Below, one piece after another: positions 37,632-49,685 of a stretch of 64,000 bases of DNA. Made by a program: the position numbers and the translations under genes. The stretch lies in assembly GCA_037974665.1 (NCBI GenBank), contig CM075777.1, positions 14,097,001 to 14,161,000 of the forward strand. The letters run 5' to 3'. Source of the stretch: Ehretia macrophylla. Lineage: Eukaryota; Streptophyta; Magnoliopsida; Boraginales; Ehretiaceae. The stretch's first letter is position 1. The number at the start of each line of letters is the position of its first letter. The notes below the pieces were generated by a model. The model worked only from the letters and a program-made list of their open reading frames with translations. It did no database searches and was not told the origin of the DNA.

Positions 37632-38055
37632 TGTTAAGGTAAAACTTTGACTGCCCCGAGCTGCTTCTTGGGCTGGACCTGAACCTGCAAAACAAATGAA
37701 TTGAGGAGGGTGCCCACTCCGACGCTCAAGTCAATTAACGGTAGGAAGAAGCTCGTAAGTAGTAGGTGAAGGATGTTTTTTTTGCATACCTCTTGCTATT
37801 GGATTGCTTCATATTTATACCCGTGGCCGGGTAGTTTCCCAGATGAGGGAGAACTCTTCAAGATTTGGATTTCCGAGAGTCCTCCTGTGCTAAGTAATTC
37901 ACCCCGATCATCTTTCCTATGAGTCCTTTCCTATCCGAACTTCTCAAGCTTATCCTTATCACCACGACTTCCCTGTGCGCGTGTTCGCCCTTTTATCTCG
38001 ATAGATTCGTGGCTCAGGGAATGACGAGGCTATTCTTTATTGACGGAGCTAATTT
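37632..38055 (-). repeat. 5' LTR of gypsy element 2 (right copy)
   Basis: It pairs with the left LTR at 11328-11760, with about one difference per 15 bases by eye. The outer 15 or so bases no longer match and no target duplication is found, so the end may be eroded or cut by a later event. Confidence 0.75.
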
Positions 38056-39478
38056 TCCAGGGCTGGAGCCCCACCCATATCAATAACCAAATTACATTCA
38101 CGAACTTGATTCAAGATATATATTAGTAGCTATAAGAGGTTAAAATCTAAGAAAGTTTTACTACAGGAAAGAAAATTTAGAGGTAAGTTCATCGTAATAA
38201 AATATGGCTTGACTTCCTTGCCTTTTGCATTGATTTCTTGCCTCAAGATGAAAATAGAATTTGACATAATTATTGTCTAAATTTTAGCATTTACTCAAGA
38301 GGCACTTTAGTAAAGAATTACTAAAATGACACAAGCCAATAGTAATTCATTGACACGCCATTTGAGTAGAAAATAGTGGCAAAAGCCATATAGAGTAAGT
38401 GTGTTACATGCTTTAAATCATGTTCATCATCACCGACCTATGATCTAACTAGTTTAATATATTTAGTATAAAAAATGATCCTAAATTTGGAATGTACAAT
38501 TAGAGATTGGTAGTGAATTCTATTAGAATTTGAATTAGTGTTAATTGGTTGGATCTTGATTTTGATTTCTTTCTCGAATGCATGAAAGAATCTTGGTTGA
38601 TGTAAGGGAAAATATAGAGAGAGCAAAAGAAAAGTGTTGGGAGGCGGTTGGGGAGCAACAAGTTTAAGCCCAATGCAACTATCCACCCTTTTTTGCACAC
38701 TTTTATATAAAATTTGATTTTTTCAATAATAATGTCAGTTTTCTATTGGATTTTTCCTAATTTACTTTCCTTTAAAATCAAATGCAAGAGAATATTTTGT
38801 TGAAAACCAATGTTTCTTTTCCTTAGTTAAATCTACAATCCAAATGGGGATTGAGTGAAAAAAATTTAATGAGCCATTTATTTTCCTTAAGCTACCGTTC
38901 TCTTCATTTTCTTTTTTTTTTTCCTAACAAACATATATACACCCTTTTTCTTTTCCTTTCTCATGATATCCTTTCTCGTATAATTTTTCCATAATTCAAG
39001 TGACCAATAAAGGAAAAATAGAACCACAAGAAAGAAAATGATATTAGGATTTCTTCACTTAAGAATAAGGTAAAAGTTGAAAAAAGTTTTGACAATTTCC
39101 ATCCCTTGGCATGTAATTTATTTTTTAACTTGTTTCTTATTGATAACCAATTTAGGTAGGATGAGATAAAAAGAAAACTAAACCTCAAATAGAAAACAAT
39201 ACTTTTCATGTTTTCTTCTTTCTTTCTATTTGTATATATTCCAATATTGATAAATATTCGTGTAACACTTCAACTAAGTCGTGAAATAAATTTTTTTTCC
39301 CGTCATAAATTTATGACTAGTAAACAAATACTTTATTTATAGAAATTCCCAATATATGATAAGCATTCAATTGACTTAAGTGCAACAAACATGGTGAACT
39401 TTTTATTATATGTTGAAACTACCATGACTTTCTAAAAATAGACTATACATAAAGACATATCTATACTATATATAATAA
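38056..39478. other. AT-rich intergenic DNA between element 2 and the Helitron
   Basis: I see no gene, clear repeat or terminal structure here. Short open frames near 38440-38700 and 38960-39210 have no recognisable motifs. Confidence 0.5.
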
Positions 39479-40889
39479 TCTATACTCTATAATAAGAGGC
39501 TAATAAGGGTCAAAATCATCAACTCATGGAAATTGTTTCACTCGTCAATGCTTAAGAAAATTGTACCATGTTCTACCAGTGTCGTACATTTATTATGCTA
39601 TGACTATGATGCCCTTCTTCATCAACGGTTACTATTTATCCACATCTTTATAACCAATAAATCTGAACCGTTAATTATAATTGTAGGATATGACAGGTTA
39701 GATTTACAATAAATGTTGTCTGTGAGGATTTTACCTATTAACTGATCGCGTCGTTTTGCGCTAAAAAATAGTAAGGTTAACTGATTGAAAATATTGCTTA
39801 CCTTGAATTACCTCTAGTTGTGGCGAGTAGAGGGTCGATCCACGGAGATTGGGTTATCAAGTTAAGTTAAGTCCTTAATTTAAAATTGTTCGACTATCTC
39901 CCGTCACGGATAAGTTTGATTAAGTCCAAAAGTCCAAAAGTCCAAAAGTACGGAAGTACGAAAAATTAAGTCCAAGAAATGTCCACAAAATGTCCAAAGA
40001 TACAGTTGTAACAAGGTCCAAAAGTGAATTAATCAAAAGTACTAAATTAAAGAATCACAACACTCAACACTAAAAATCCAAAGGGTTAATGATTCAGGGT
40101 GGTTATAGCTCGGTATATGCAAGTACAAAGTTATTGATTCAGATTTAAAGTTAAGTCCTTCAGAAATAGGGCTACAAGCTCCCACTACTGAAATGAGCCT
40201 TTAATTACATAAGTGAGAAGATTAATTAATTAGCAAGACTGGAGGTGTTGGTACAACCTAACGATATCTAATCTCTCAATTAATCTTTCACTTATGTAAC
40301 CTGGAGGTGTCGGTACAACCAGACTATAATCCATCCGAGGTAGTCTCGTATTGCCACTGGTTTACAAAACCGGGCGTATATGTACTTTCAATTAAATATA
40401 ACATAACTACAAGTATACGTATAATTAATCAAAGAATACTTAAAAATAAAAATACGAGACTTTAATAAATCTGAATCAAAACACATATACAAGAATAACC
40501 TCACACATACCACCCCGAATCTCGGGTCTAGTGTGTCATGATAAACATTAAAGTACAAGAAATCGTAACGTAAACCGAAATAAAAGAATACTTATCGTGT
40601 TGTACGGATTTTGGTAGACCGTTATGATGTCAGTGTGTTGATAGCTTACTAGACCCTCCACTCGGGATTAAAACTTTGCACAAAACTAATAATAATAATT
40701 AAAACACTCAAAACTCACTTCACAAATACTAGAGTAGCACAATCTATGCTAATAAGAGAAAAATGGTACCAGAAAAATGAAATGAAGAATGGAGCATTTA
40801 TAGAGAAATTTTGACACTATTCACGGGCACTATTCACGGGTACTATTCACAAGTACTATTCATGCCGTGATGTCATCATTGTGTCAGCA

Positions 40890-40897
40890 TGACGTCA
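40890..40897. promoter_or_regulatory. Palindromic TGACGTCA (CRE/as-1-type bZIP site) in the solo LTR
   Basis: Perfect TGACGTCA, with TGATGTCA variants at about 40868 and 40924. Such sites bind plant bZIP (TGA/ATF-type) factors; activity here is inference. Confidence 0.5.
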
Positions 40898-40971
40898 GCG
40901 CCTGGGTCATCATTATGTCAGCGTGATGTCATCAAAATTTACTATTCATGCGCTGATTTTACTATTCATCC

Positions 40972-41106
40972 GTTGACCGTTGACTTTACTATTCATGCGT
41001 TGACTTTTACTATTCATGCTCAATCGGTCTCTGTTCACACGTTGACTTTTACTATTCATGCATTGACCGTTGACTTTACTATTCATGCGTTGACCAAAAG
41101 TTGACC
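40972..41106. promoter_or_regulatory. Cluster of eight W-box cores in the solo LTR
   Basis: TTGAC followed by C or T occurs eight times in about 135 bases, embedded in a repeating TACTATTCATGCGTTGAC unit; further TACTATTCA units extend upstream to about 40815. TTGACC/T is the core bound by WRKY factors. The density comes from local tandem repetition. Confidence 0.6.
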
Positions 41107-41515
41107 AAAGCTTCTTCCAGCTTTTTCAGCGTCCTCAATTCCTTTCCGCCCTCCGTTTGGCCAAATTCAATCTCGATTTGCTCATGTCAAAGTTGCTCGA
41201 CCTTCCTCCTTTAGTATTGTGCTGAACTTCTTGCTCAAGTGTTGGCTTTTGTGGCCATTTTTGTTATTTCTTCTTCGGAACCTATATTGCACTAAATTTG
41301 TGTAAAATATACAATTAAGCTTGAAATGATAATGCAATATACATGATTCAATGGGTTAAAATTACTAAAAATATGGATTTATCATTAACCCTTAGCTAGA
41401 ATATTCCAAATACATTGTAAGAGGTCATTATAGCCATTTTAATTGTTTTTCACCTTTCTTGTTTTCCAACGTTGTTAGACGCATTCTTCTCTCTCGCACG
41501 TCATAGATTTTTTAT

Positions 41516-42043
41516 GGGCAAATTTCACTGTTAGTCTCTATTGTTTGCATGAAATGTCATTTTAGTCTCTATTATTTCAAAAGTAGCAACAATAGTCCTC
41601 AATGTTTGAAAAAAGTGTCACGGTAGGTCCCTATTGTTTCAAAAGTGACAGCAGTAGTCTCTAATGTTTGAAAAAAGTGACGTGGTGGGTCCCTAATGTT
41701 GGCTTGGAGTGTCAATTTAATCCCCATTATTTCAAAAGTAGTACAACTAATCCCTAATATTTGTAAAAAGTGGCACAACTAGTCCCCATCTATTTTTGAC
41801 AGGAATGACCATTTTTATCATTTTTTCAAATATTGGGGACTATTGCTATCACTTTTGAAATAATGGGGGCTTACCGCGTCACTTTTTTCAAACATTAGAG
41901 ACTATTACTGCAACTTTTGAAATAATGGGAACCTACTGCGTCACTTTTTTCAAACATTAAGGACTATTATTACCACTTTTGAAATAATAGGGGCTAAAAT
42001 GACACTTCATGCAAACAATATGGACTAATAGTAAGATTTACCC
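41516..42043. mobile_element. Palindromic MITE, probably Mutator-derived, with 9-bp target duplication
   Basis: The ends GGGCAAATTTCAC and the reverse complement GGGTAAATCTTAC begin arms that match each other nearly throughout (about 250 bases per arm). Each arm is itself built of repeats alternating ATTATTTCAAAAGT and AATGTTTGAAAAAAGTG. The flanks ATTTTTTAT (41507-41515) and ATTTTTTAA (42044-42052) are a 9-bp duplication with one change. Non-coding; a transcript would form a long hairpin. Confidence 0.82.
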
Positions 42044-42052
42044 ATTTTTTAA

Positions 42053-44135
42053 CATCAGATCTAGATTGCTCTTACTTACTCTCCATATTTTTCTTCTTCA
42101 ACAGCTTCACCCCCACCTCTTTCTCTTCAACTCTTCATCGACTACTTCCATATTCTATTTTCTTTTTTGTAACTTTTTCTTCTTTTTTTTCTTTCTTCCA
42201 CGACTCTGTTATCTTCTTCTTCAGCTTCGACCTCTTTCTCTCTCTCTTCGAAAATTGGGTTAAGGCCATGAAATTGCTAATCGCATTGAAGGCTAAGGTA
42301 TGTTGTTCTCTCACTCTTGCACACAAACAGACAATTCAATACACCTAATTTAAATTCTTATTTTTGAGTTGTTGGATTTTTTGTGCAGGTTGTATGTGAG
42401 TTTGTTAATGGAATTAAATTTATAGAATTAAAAAAGTGATGAGCAAAGATAAAGTCAACCTTGCTGGCCATTAAGACGTATATATGAAAATCATTGACTT
42501 GCTCTCTCTACATATACTTTCATATATGCCCAAAAAATTTAGTTTGATTTGTCTGCTTTATTTAACTTATATTTATTTTGGATCGTTGATGTATAACAGC
42601 TAATACAGTTTGTATTTTTATTCATCTTTTTGTGTGTATATGTATTTGCAGATGTGTGTGTGGGTTCATGTGTGATCATCTAATTTTTTTCTCATCAGAT
42701 CCCAAATTTGTAAATTTGATTTTATGTTTTATTTTTTTGTTAAATAAATATGTTTTTATGTAGTAATAAGTGGGATTTGCTTATTTTTGGTGTTTCTTGC
42801 ATTTTTATTAATATCTCAAGTTTGTGTGCACTGTATTCAAATTTTCTTTTTAGCTTAAGTATTAATCTCCATTTGAGATCAAGTCTATTCGTAACTATTA
42901 CATCTGTAAAAGGTGAAACTACCACTCATTTGCAGCTTGTAAGATGGAAAAATGATATTACATTAAATTCTTTCTTATAATTTTTTAATTTTTTTAGTTT
43001 GTTTTGGTCCACCATTTCCGACAGCCCCAAACCCCTATCCCTGTGTGCATCAATTGTGGAATTAAAAAAGAAAAGAAAAAGAATTATTGTTGTCAGACGC
43101 GCTTAAAATATTTGGCTTATAAATTTGTTATTCTTTTTTTTATATATATCCTTTAGCTAAACGTACTGATAAGTGGTCTTGAGTATTTTTTGAAAGGCTT
43201 GATGTGCTCTGTTAAAATATTAGTCTCTTTTCTCTTTTTATCAAGGTTTAGATACTTTGTATATTTTGTTTCTTTCATGTGTTTTCTAATAGATGGTAGA
43301 AATAAAACTTCTCAATTTTTTTGTTGCTTATTTAACTACTTACAGCTTTTTAAATTTTGCCTATTAAAAATTTATCTGAGGCATTCTATCAAACAATTTG
43401 TGAGCAAGAAGTGAGTCACCAAAACGTATGTACTTTGAGACAAACACAACTCTTTATTCTAGGACACTTAAGGATTCGATGGATAGTACAGCCTCTTGGT
43501 TCTGTGAAGTTCTGGCTTCGTCTTCATTGTGAACTTGATTTTCCTATTAATAGGACTGCCATTGATCCAAATTGCAGAACCAGGTCCAGATGAATTAATT
43601 ATTCAAGTTTTTTTTTTCTTGTTTTTCTTTCTTTGTGATCAAATTCAGATGCTTTTTGTTGTGTATAAATTATAGACTTTTTTCTTCATCTCATTTTAAC
43701 GAATTTATTAGATATGTTAACTGATAATAGAGTTATTTAAGAATGATAACTATTGTATTTCTTCATAATCTTTTGGACTAAAATTTGGAGATGTACGTGC
43801 ACAGTAACGTTAAGTTGATTAATTAGCTTAAAGATGCAAATATTATTCTAAAATATTTGAACTCTTTTACAGAAACACCAACAAAACTTTAATTAAATTT
43901 GTACTCTCTTGGAAAGATCACGAAACCTTTAACAATTTTCGTATCCATGTAGGGGAGAATAAGCAACAATTGGGATATCTTTTGGTTATAGCATTTAGAA
44001 ATCAGCAGAGAGCATGGTGCAATGGCTGAAATTTTATATAGTGCACCAAAATGCAATGTTAAACAATGAGCTATCATGGCTGTGATAGAAATGAAAGATA
44101 GTGTGAGAGAGAAGCGTGAAAGAGAGTAGATGAGA
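42053..44135 (+). other. Helitron interior, with possible captured exon-like pieces
   Basis: A pyrimidine-rich stretch (42070-42240) precedes a short ATG frame, MKLLIALKAK, ending at a GT donor (42298), and an AG acceptor lies at about 42389. Another open segment is at 43402-43590. None resembles a protein I know. The layout (UTR-like sequence, ATG, donor, acceptor) could be a captured gene fragment or chance. Confidence 0.3.
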
Positions 44136-44140
44136 TATGA

Positions 44141-46572
44141 TGTCACGCCCCAACTCGACCCCACTTACAATTAGTCAGGACGTAACAGAATTTCGGCATT
44201 ATAACATCTGTAATACGGACATCATGGCTCTAAACCAACCCTTTATAACATCACACAACCAACTCCAATTTATCAACAACAAATCCACAATCATTTCAAC
44301 AACATTCAACACATCCAACACCATATAATAAACAACAAACCAACCATAAGTCATACGCCTCCGTTTCAACAACATACCACAGGCTATATTATATATATGG
44401 ATACCATATATAAAGCTAGTCTAGCAACCTATTCATAAGCCAAAAATAAGACAACTAACTAGCATTATACAATCTACTATCTTTAGATCATCTTATACAA
44501 TATAACTCCAAAGTAAATACAATTCAACTAGTTCTATATACAGTATAGCAAAAAGAGAACTTCAGCTTAGGCATCACTGAAAAGACTCTGGCACTTAAGA
44601 CTCCTCAACATAAGGCACATACTTAGCTTCCTGAGGAACATACCCGGTATCTTGCTCAACTACACATGATGACAATAAACGAATGAGGGTGAGCTTATAT
44701 ATAACAAAGCTCAGTAAGGATTCGAAAAATATTTTGAAAACATTTACTTTACCCTTTGGGAAATCATCCTATGAGCAACAATAACAACAACTTCATTAAC
44801 ATCAACTTTTCAATTCAATCACATAAATAACCATTTAATTGTGAAATGATACTCTACTTGGTGTAGCTCCATACGCATCACGATCTCAACCATCTTCTTA
44901 TAACTCTCATAATACATAACCAAGATACCTCATCTAGCCCCTCCCTCTATGGTATCTTCGCCCATGCGAGCTGGGGGTAGTCTATGATAGTCATGCCGTT
45001 ATCAACCCGATAGTCCGATACTGCCCGAGAGGTGACACACACTATCAAGACTCATGACAATAATAATAAACATTCATATTATGCGAAGACAACAAAGTAG
45101 GTTGTCCTCCAGAGGATCATCAATCATCAATCAGTTAATAACATTTCAATCAACATAACATCAATTAAACAACTAAGACAACCAAGTTAGATGACAAAGT
45201 AGGCCACCCAACTTATCACACATAACAACATGCATTCAATCTCGAACCTACTCAACAACAATCCAAGGAACAACTATACAAGCATTATCAATCATCTAAA
45301 GACAACATTTAAACATTTTAAAGAAAGACTACACAAATTTCTAAAATTCATAACTTACAATCTACTAATCCAATAACCTCCAAACCACTTTCTATCACTC
45401 ACCCACTCATGCATCTATATTAGCCCCCTCAAAAACCAACCATTACCCATCTAAAACAAGCCCGACAAACTTACTTTCGCAATGCAGTAAGGCTAAATTT
45501 TCCGGACTTTCACCACGACATCCAAATCAAAAATTCGGCATTACAACATTACTACCCCATAATTAACAAACTTTTAGAATCAACAACCAACCAATTCCAA
45601 CCACTACAATAATAATTATTCAACAATGAACTCAAAATCCAATTTTAATAACCGAAAAATAAAAATACATGCTACTACCGTTCAAAACCTATAAAAATGC
45701 ATGTAAATGATCCTTGGAAACTACTGAACAATAATCTAACAACAATTTAACATTTAATCGGATAAAAATTCAATTATATGAAATTGACATAAAATAGCAT
45801 TTTAAGATCTAGAATTTTTCTCTTACCTTTGATCCAAACAAATGCTAGGAATAGGTAGAATGGATGCCCAACAAGCAAAAACAAGCTTTGGTTTAAGAGT
45901 TTTGGCTTTGTATTGCAAATTCTAAGATAAAATTTGATAAAAAACTAAGCAAAAATGTCCTCCAAGGTTTCGGCCATGTGTGTGTGTTTTTGAGGTGTTT
46001 AAGCTTTTGTTTTATGATATATTATGTGTATTATGTGTATTATGTATATAAAGGCCAAGTCAAAGCAAGAAGGCTAAGTCAAAGTTGAAACAAATTTAGT
46101 ATTTTTAGTATTTATAGTCTTTTAGACTATTTTTGCTCACATAAATGCAATTAACACTTAGACTATTTTTAAGTAGTATATTTTTAGTTGACAACAATTT
46201 TCATATGCATACATTAACACCCGACTCGGTTAAAAACTCGATTTTTGCAAAAGAAGATGTAAAAATCCTTGTAAATTCCTAAGCCGATTTAAAATCCGTT
46301 TTAATCAAACACGGGTCTTTTAATATCCGAGAACTAGGTTTTAAGACGTATAAAGTACCCGTGTAAAAATTTTAGCGTACGTGTGTTCAAAATATTATTC
46401 ACAAAAACCGATGATAAAATTTTCAATGCCGTTTTCGATGAAAATTTCATAAATGCACACATAGCATGTAATAGGAATATAAATCACAGAATTAGTGCAT
46501 TCTAACCAAAATAACACATATACATGTCAAAATACGCAATTTTCACGTATAGATGAAATCTGAGGTTTCACA
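44141..46572 (-). repeat. Solo LTR (2.4-kb family), copy B
   Basis: On the plus strand TGTCACGCCCCAACTC ... TGAGGTTTCACA, 2432 bp; perfect duplication TATGA at 44136-44140 and 46573-46577. It shares the terminus and the ACAACAAAGTAGGTTGTCC block (about 45090) with copy A. No coding domain. Orientation by analogy with copy A. Confidence 0.88.
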
Positions 46573-46577
46573 TATGA

Positions 46578-47900
46578 AGACAGAGAGGAAAAGAAGAAAT
46601 GAAGAATGAGAAGTTGGGTTTAGGTAAGTGATTTTAAGAATTAAAAAAAGAAAGAAAGAGAGAATTTGTTAATTGGGTGACTTTTGTACATGGTCATGTA
46701 AAGCTGTTTTGAGCAAATGTGTATATATTGCTCTTTTGACTGAAGCTTCGTGCAATCGTGAAAAATGCTAAGATGTTTGTTAAGGTAGTATTTTCTAGAG
46801 AATGCCTCAGTTCTCCGACTTCATTTATTTCAACATGTTAAATGGTCAATTCCTTGGTTCTTTGTGTCGAATATCTCAAACATAATCATTTTGTTCGTAA
46901 TAACTATCTATTTCTGCTGATCAGTTGCAGATATCACATGATGGCCTAAGGATGAAAGAGGTAAAAACATTTAAATTTTCATATTTTTCTTTTAAAAATC
47001 TTATTAAATGATTATTATCAAGGTGTTTAATATAAATTTTACTATCTTGCTTAATCTGATGTTGCTATATTCAAAAACCATTTTAGTTTTTTGACTACTT
47101 TTCAGAAAATCATGTTGTGGATTACGTATGGACTATCGCATGAAAGGCTGTAGTATATTTCACTATAGTCATCATGTGGGTTGTGGTCATAACTGAGGGT
47201 TGCATGAAAATTAAGTTGTAGCACTATGGTTTTAAACTTGTTTCTGCTTCAAGGTAGTATAGATCCTTTGAAACGTAATACACAGAGTTCCATAATAGAA
47301 GTTTTAAAAGATTACAAATTCTTTGGGGAAAGTTCTATGTACACCTTTGCATTTAATTTTGGTTTCGGCCATTAAAATTTGGGTTTGATACAACTTTTTT
47401 GTTACAGAAAAGAACTCTGGTCGAGGAATTGGTGGAAAAAACTTTTGATAATGATCAACATCTAAGATGTTTGATTGGGATTTAAGAAGGCAAGAGCATT
47501 GGCCATACTTTATACTGCCTACAAGCTACAGATCCTCGAAGAGCCTTACTAATTTGTTCTGTATGTTTTGCAGCTCGAGCCTCAAAGGCAACTTGATGAC
47601 TGATACTATGCACTCTTCGAGAAAACTCATATTGCTTGAGGTCTTATGTTGCAAGCTTTGTAAATGAATTTTTTGCTGTTATTTATTCATCAAAATCCAC
47701 AGAAAGGTAGGAATCTTATATTTTGAACTATTTCCATGTATGTTTTTATGAATTGTGTGAAAAAATTAATTTACTAACAAACATACTGACTCAGCTTAAC
47801 TATATTAGAATTTATAGAATTAACACTATTTCTTTGAATTTATTGATACAAGTTTATTTTTATTGTAAATTAATTTATTTATAATAAATTTTTTAATATA
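46578..47900 (+). other. Helitron interior, right part; exon-like pieces of unknown origin
   Basis: It contains a segment bounded by a CAG acceptor near 47407 with the open translation KRTLVEELVEKTFDNDQHLR, followed by another open stretch to 47667. No match to a known family. The remainder is AT-rich. Confidence 0.3.
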
Positions 47901-47931
47901 CATTGGGCTTGCACGGGCCAGCCCTAACTAG

Positions 47932-49685
47932 TACATATAAATATTCTCTCAAACAATAGTAGCAAGTACATGCATCTATTCAATTTTGCAGGTTTTTGTT
48001 GAGCCATGGCTTTCTCCAATTGTACAGTGTCTTCAAACTATTCACGAAATATTATCTAATTTGTTTGATTGTTCTTGCTACCCAATTGTTCTTTCCTTTC
48101 CGTTGTCACTTACTAAGAAAAAATGTATATTTCCAAAGTAGACACTTAATACGAGCAAATCGAAGAAAATCAATTGGCATTGTACATTATGCTACAATGT
48201 AAGAATTGCCATTTTATTTTATTTTTATTCAAAAAAAGTTTTGGGCAGTTCAACACATATCAAATGTTACCCATGAAAATTGATCTTACAATTCCTCGCA
48301 TTTATAACAAGGAGCGTACCACTAGACCAAAGGTCGGGTGCATTTTACTTTTCATCTTTGGCTTTTTATTTTTTTGGACTCTTTATTATTAAGGAATAAC
48401 ATTGGGCTTGAGTGCAATTAAGCAAAACCTTTAATGTTTATAAGATAAGTTTCAATACTGATAAGGGCAGAAGCAATGCTGTTTCCTTACACTAGTCCTA
48501 ACTATGAGAGAGAAATCAAGTGATCTACCTAGCTAACTTTGGAGTTTGTGCAGCAAACATTGAATACTTCAATCTTTTTTCTTTTTTTTTGGCCAATTTT
48601 TTTTTTTTTTTCGTTGGTCGGATAGTTCAATCCATTTATCAATGCTCTATTCACAAATAATGGAACATAATGAACGAAATTCAAAATTAAGGACACTTTG
48701 AGAAGAACTTCAAGGGTAATCAATATACCAAATTATATGAAAAATAGATGATTACATTATGTTAGTTCGCATGAGCCACCTCATAATGACCAAAAGATTG
48801 GATTAGGTAGACTCAAGGTTGTCCAAACGACCTAGCAACCATAACAAGGTTCGAGTGAACCCACGTTGCTCGAACAATCAAAATGTAACCCCTTAAGAGA
48901 CCTACATTATCTACAAAAAAAATATAATTTGCAAATTACAAGTCCAACACATAATTTAAGGGGTTATTGAATAACAATTTAGGCTACAACAACATGGAAA
49001 TATAGCTACTAGGAAGTGCAAGGAACATGCTTTAGCCAATGGAAATCAAAATTTACCAACACACATGTAAGACTTCGTTAAGGAAAGCCAAGATGTACAA
49101 GGATATTCAAGTTATCTCAAAATCCAAGCTTAATTGAATCTACTCCTCAACTTTAACATCATAGAAGTAACAAAATATTATATTAAGTACTATGGCTAGT
49201 ATTGATATACCATTAAATAAAAGTAAGAAATTCTACGTTCCTAAATTCATATACCACTTGACCACAACCATAACCAACTTCAAGTGAATTACATACACTT
49301 TCCTAACTAGACTTGGCACCCACCCATCTTAGTTGCCATTTTTTTTTTAACTGGATTCCCTTTTGTTTGAAAAGCACAAACTAATTTTGATTGTAATAGA
49401 ATATTGTTACTATTTTGTTAGAAAGAATGATTTTTTTGGAAACGTAATATATAAAAGCTGGTACCATGTATAAGATTTATCTCTATATATATGTTCCAAT
49501 AGAATTTTACAGATTTGTCATTATTACAGTTATTTTAAATGAAGACCTTATATGTTTATATTATAATTTCACGAATTTTAGTGTGGAAATCTGAGGGGAA
49601 TATGCAAATTACATACTATATTTTCCTACAAAATAAGTGAGCTCGGTAACATTTACTTGAATTTAAAATTTGAAACTACATGTCC
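47932..49685. other. AT-rich intergenic DNA, no gene seen
   Basis: Short open frames near 48000-48390 have no recognisable motif. T-runs occur at about 48598-48611. Confidence 0.5.

Larger units (their letters stand above)
11328..38055 (-). mobile_element. Ty3/gypsy LTR retrotransposon, Tat lineage, minus orientation, split by nested insertions (element 2)
   Basis: Related LTR copies occur at 11328 and 37632, both opening TGTTAAGGTAAAAC on the plus strand. Between them, on the minus strand, lie a primer-binding site, gag, protease, RT, RNase H and integrase, with an antisense accessory gene between integrase and the 3' LTR. The element's own DNA is 11328-12999, 21979-28793 and 37274-38055; the rest is later insertions (copia element 13000-21978, long solo-LTR-like element 28794-37273). 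Stops and frameshifts are frequent. I could not find a matching target duplication at the outer ends. Confidence 0.85.
39743..41384. repeat. Solo LTR with perfect TTAAC target duplication
   Basis: TGATCGCGTCG ... GGATTTATCA, 1642 bp; TTAAC at 39738-39742 and 41385-41389. It contains the GGTCGATCCACGGAGATTGG motif frequent in plant gypsy LTRs (about 39833), a short duplicated GGAGGTGTYGGTACAACC unit (40230 and 40302), and a dense array of TTGAC motifs. Family and orientation are not determined. Confidence 0.88.
39479..47931 (+). mobile_element. Probable non-autonomous Helitron carrying three later insertions
   Basis: The 5' end reads A|TCTATACTCTATAATAAG, a common plant Helitron start. The 3' end has a small hairpin (GGGCT 47905-47909 with AGCCC 47920-47924) followed by CTAG|T, the canonical CTRR end with the host T. 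Insertion between A and T fits. No Rep/helicase coding is seen, so it is non-autonomous. Without the nested elements (39743-41384, 41516-42043, 44141-46572) about 3.8 kb remains. The two ends are assigned to one element by inference only. Confidence 0.6.

Noticed and set aside
40810-41106. Possible CRISPR-like array
   Set aside because: Regular-looking TACTATTCATGCGTTGAC units, but there are no unique spacers of constant length and the context is a plant LTR.
42009-42263. Plus-strand open frame rich in Leu/Phe/Ser
   Set aside because: Pyrimidine-tract artefact that starts inside the end of the MITE.
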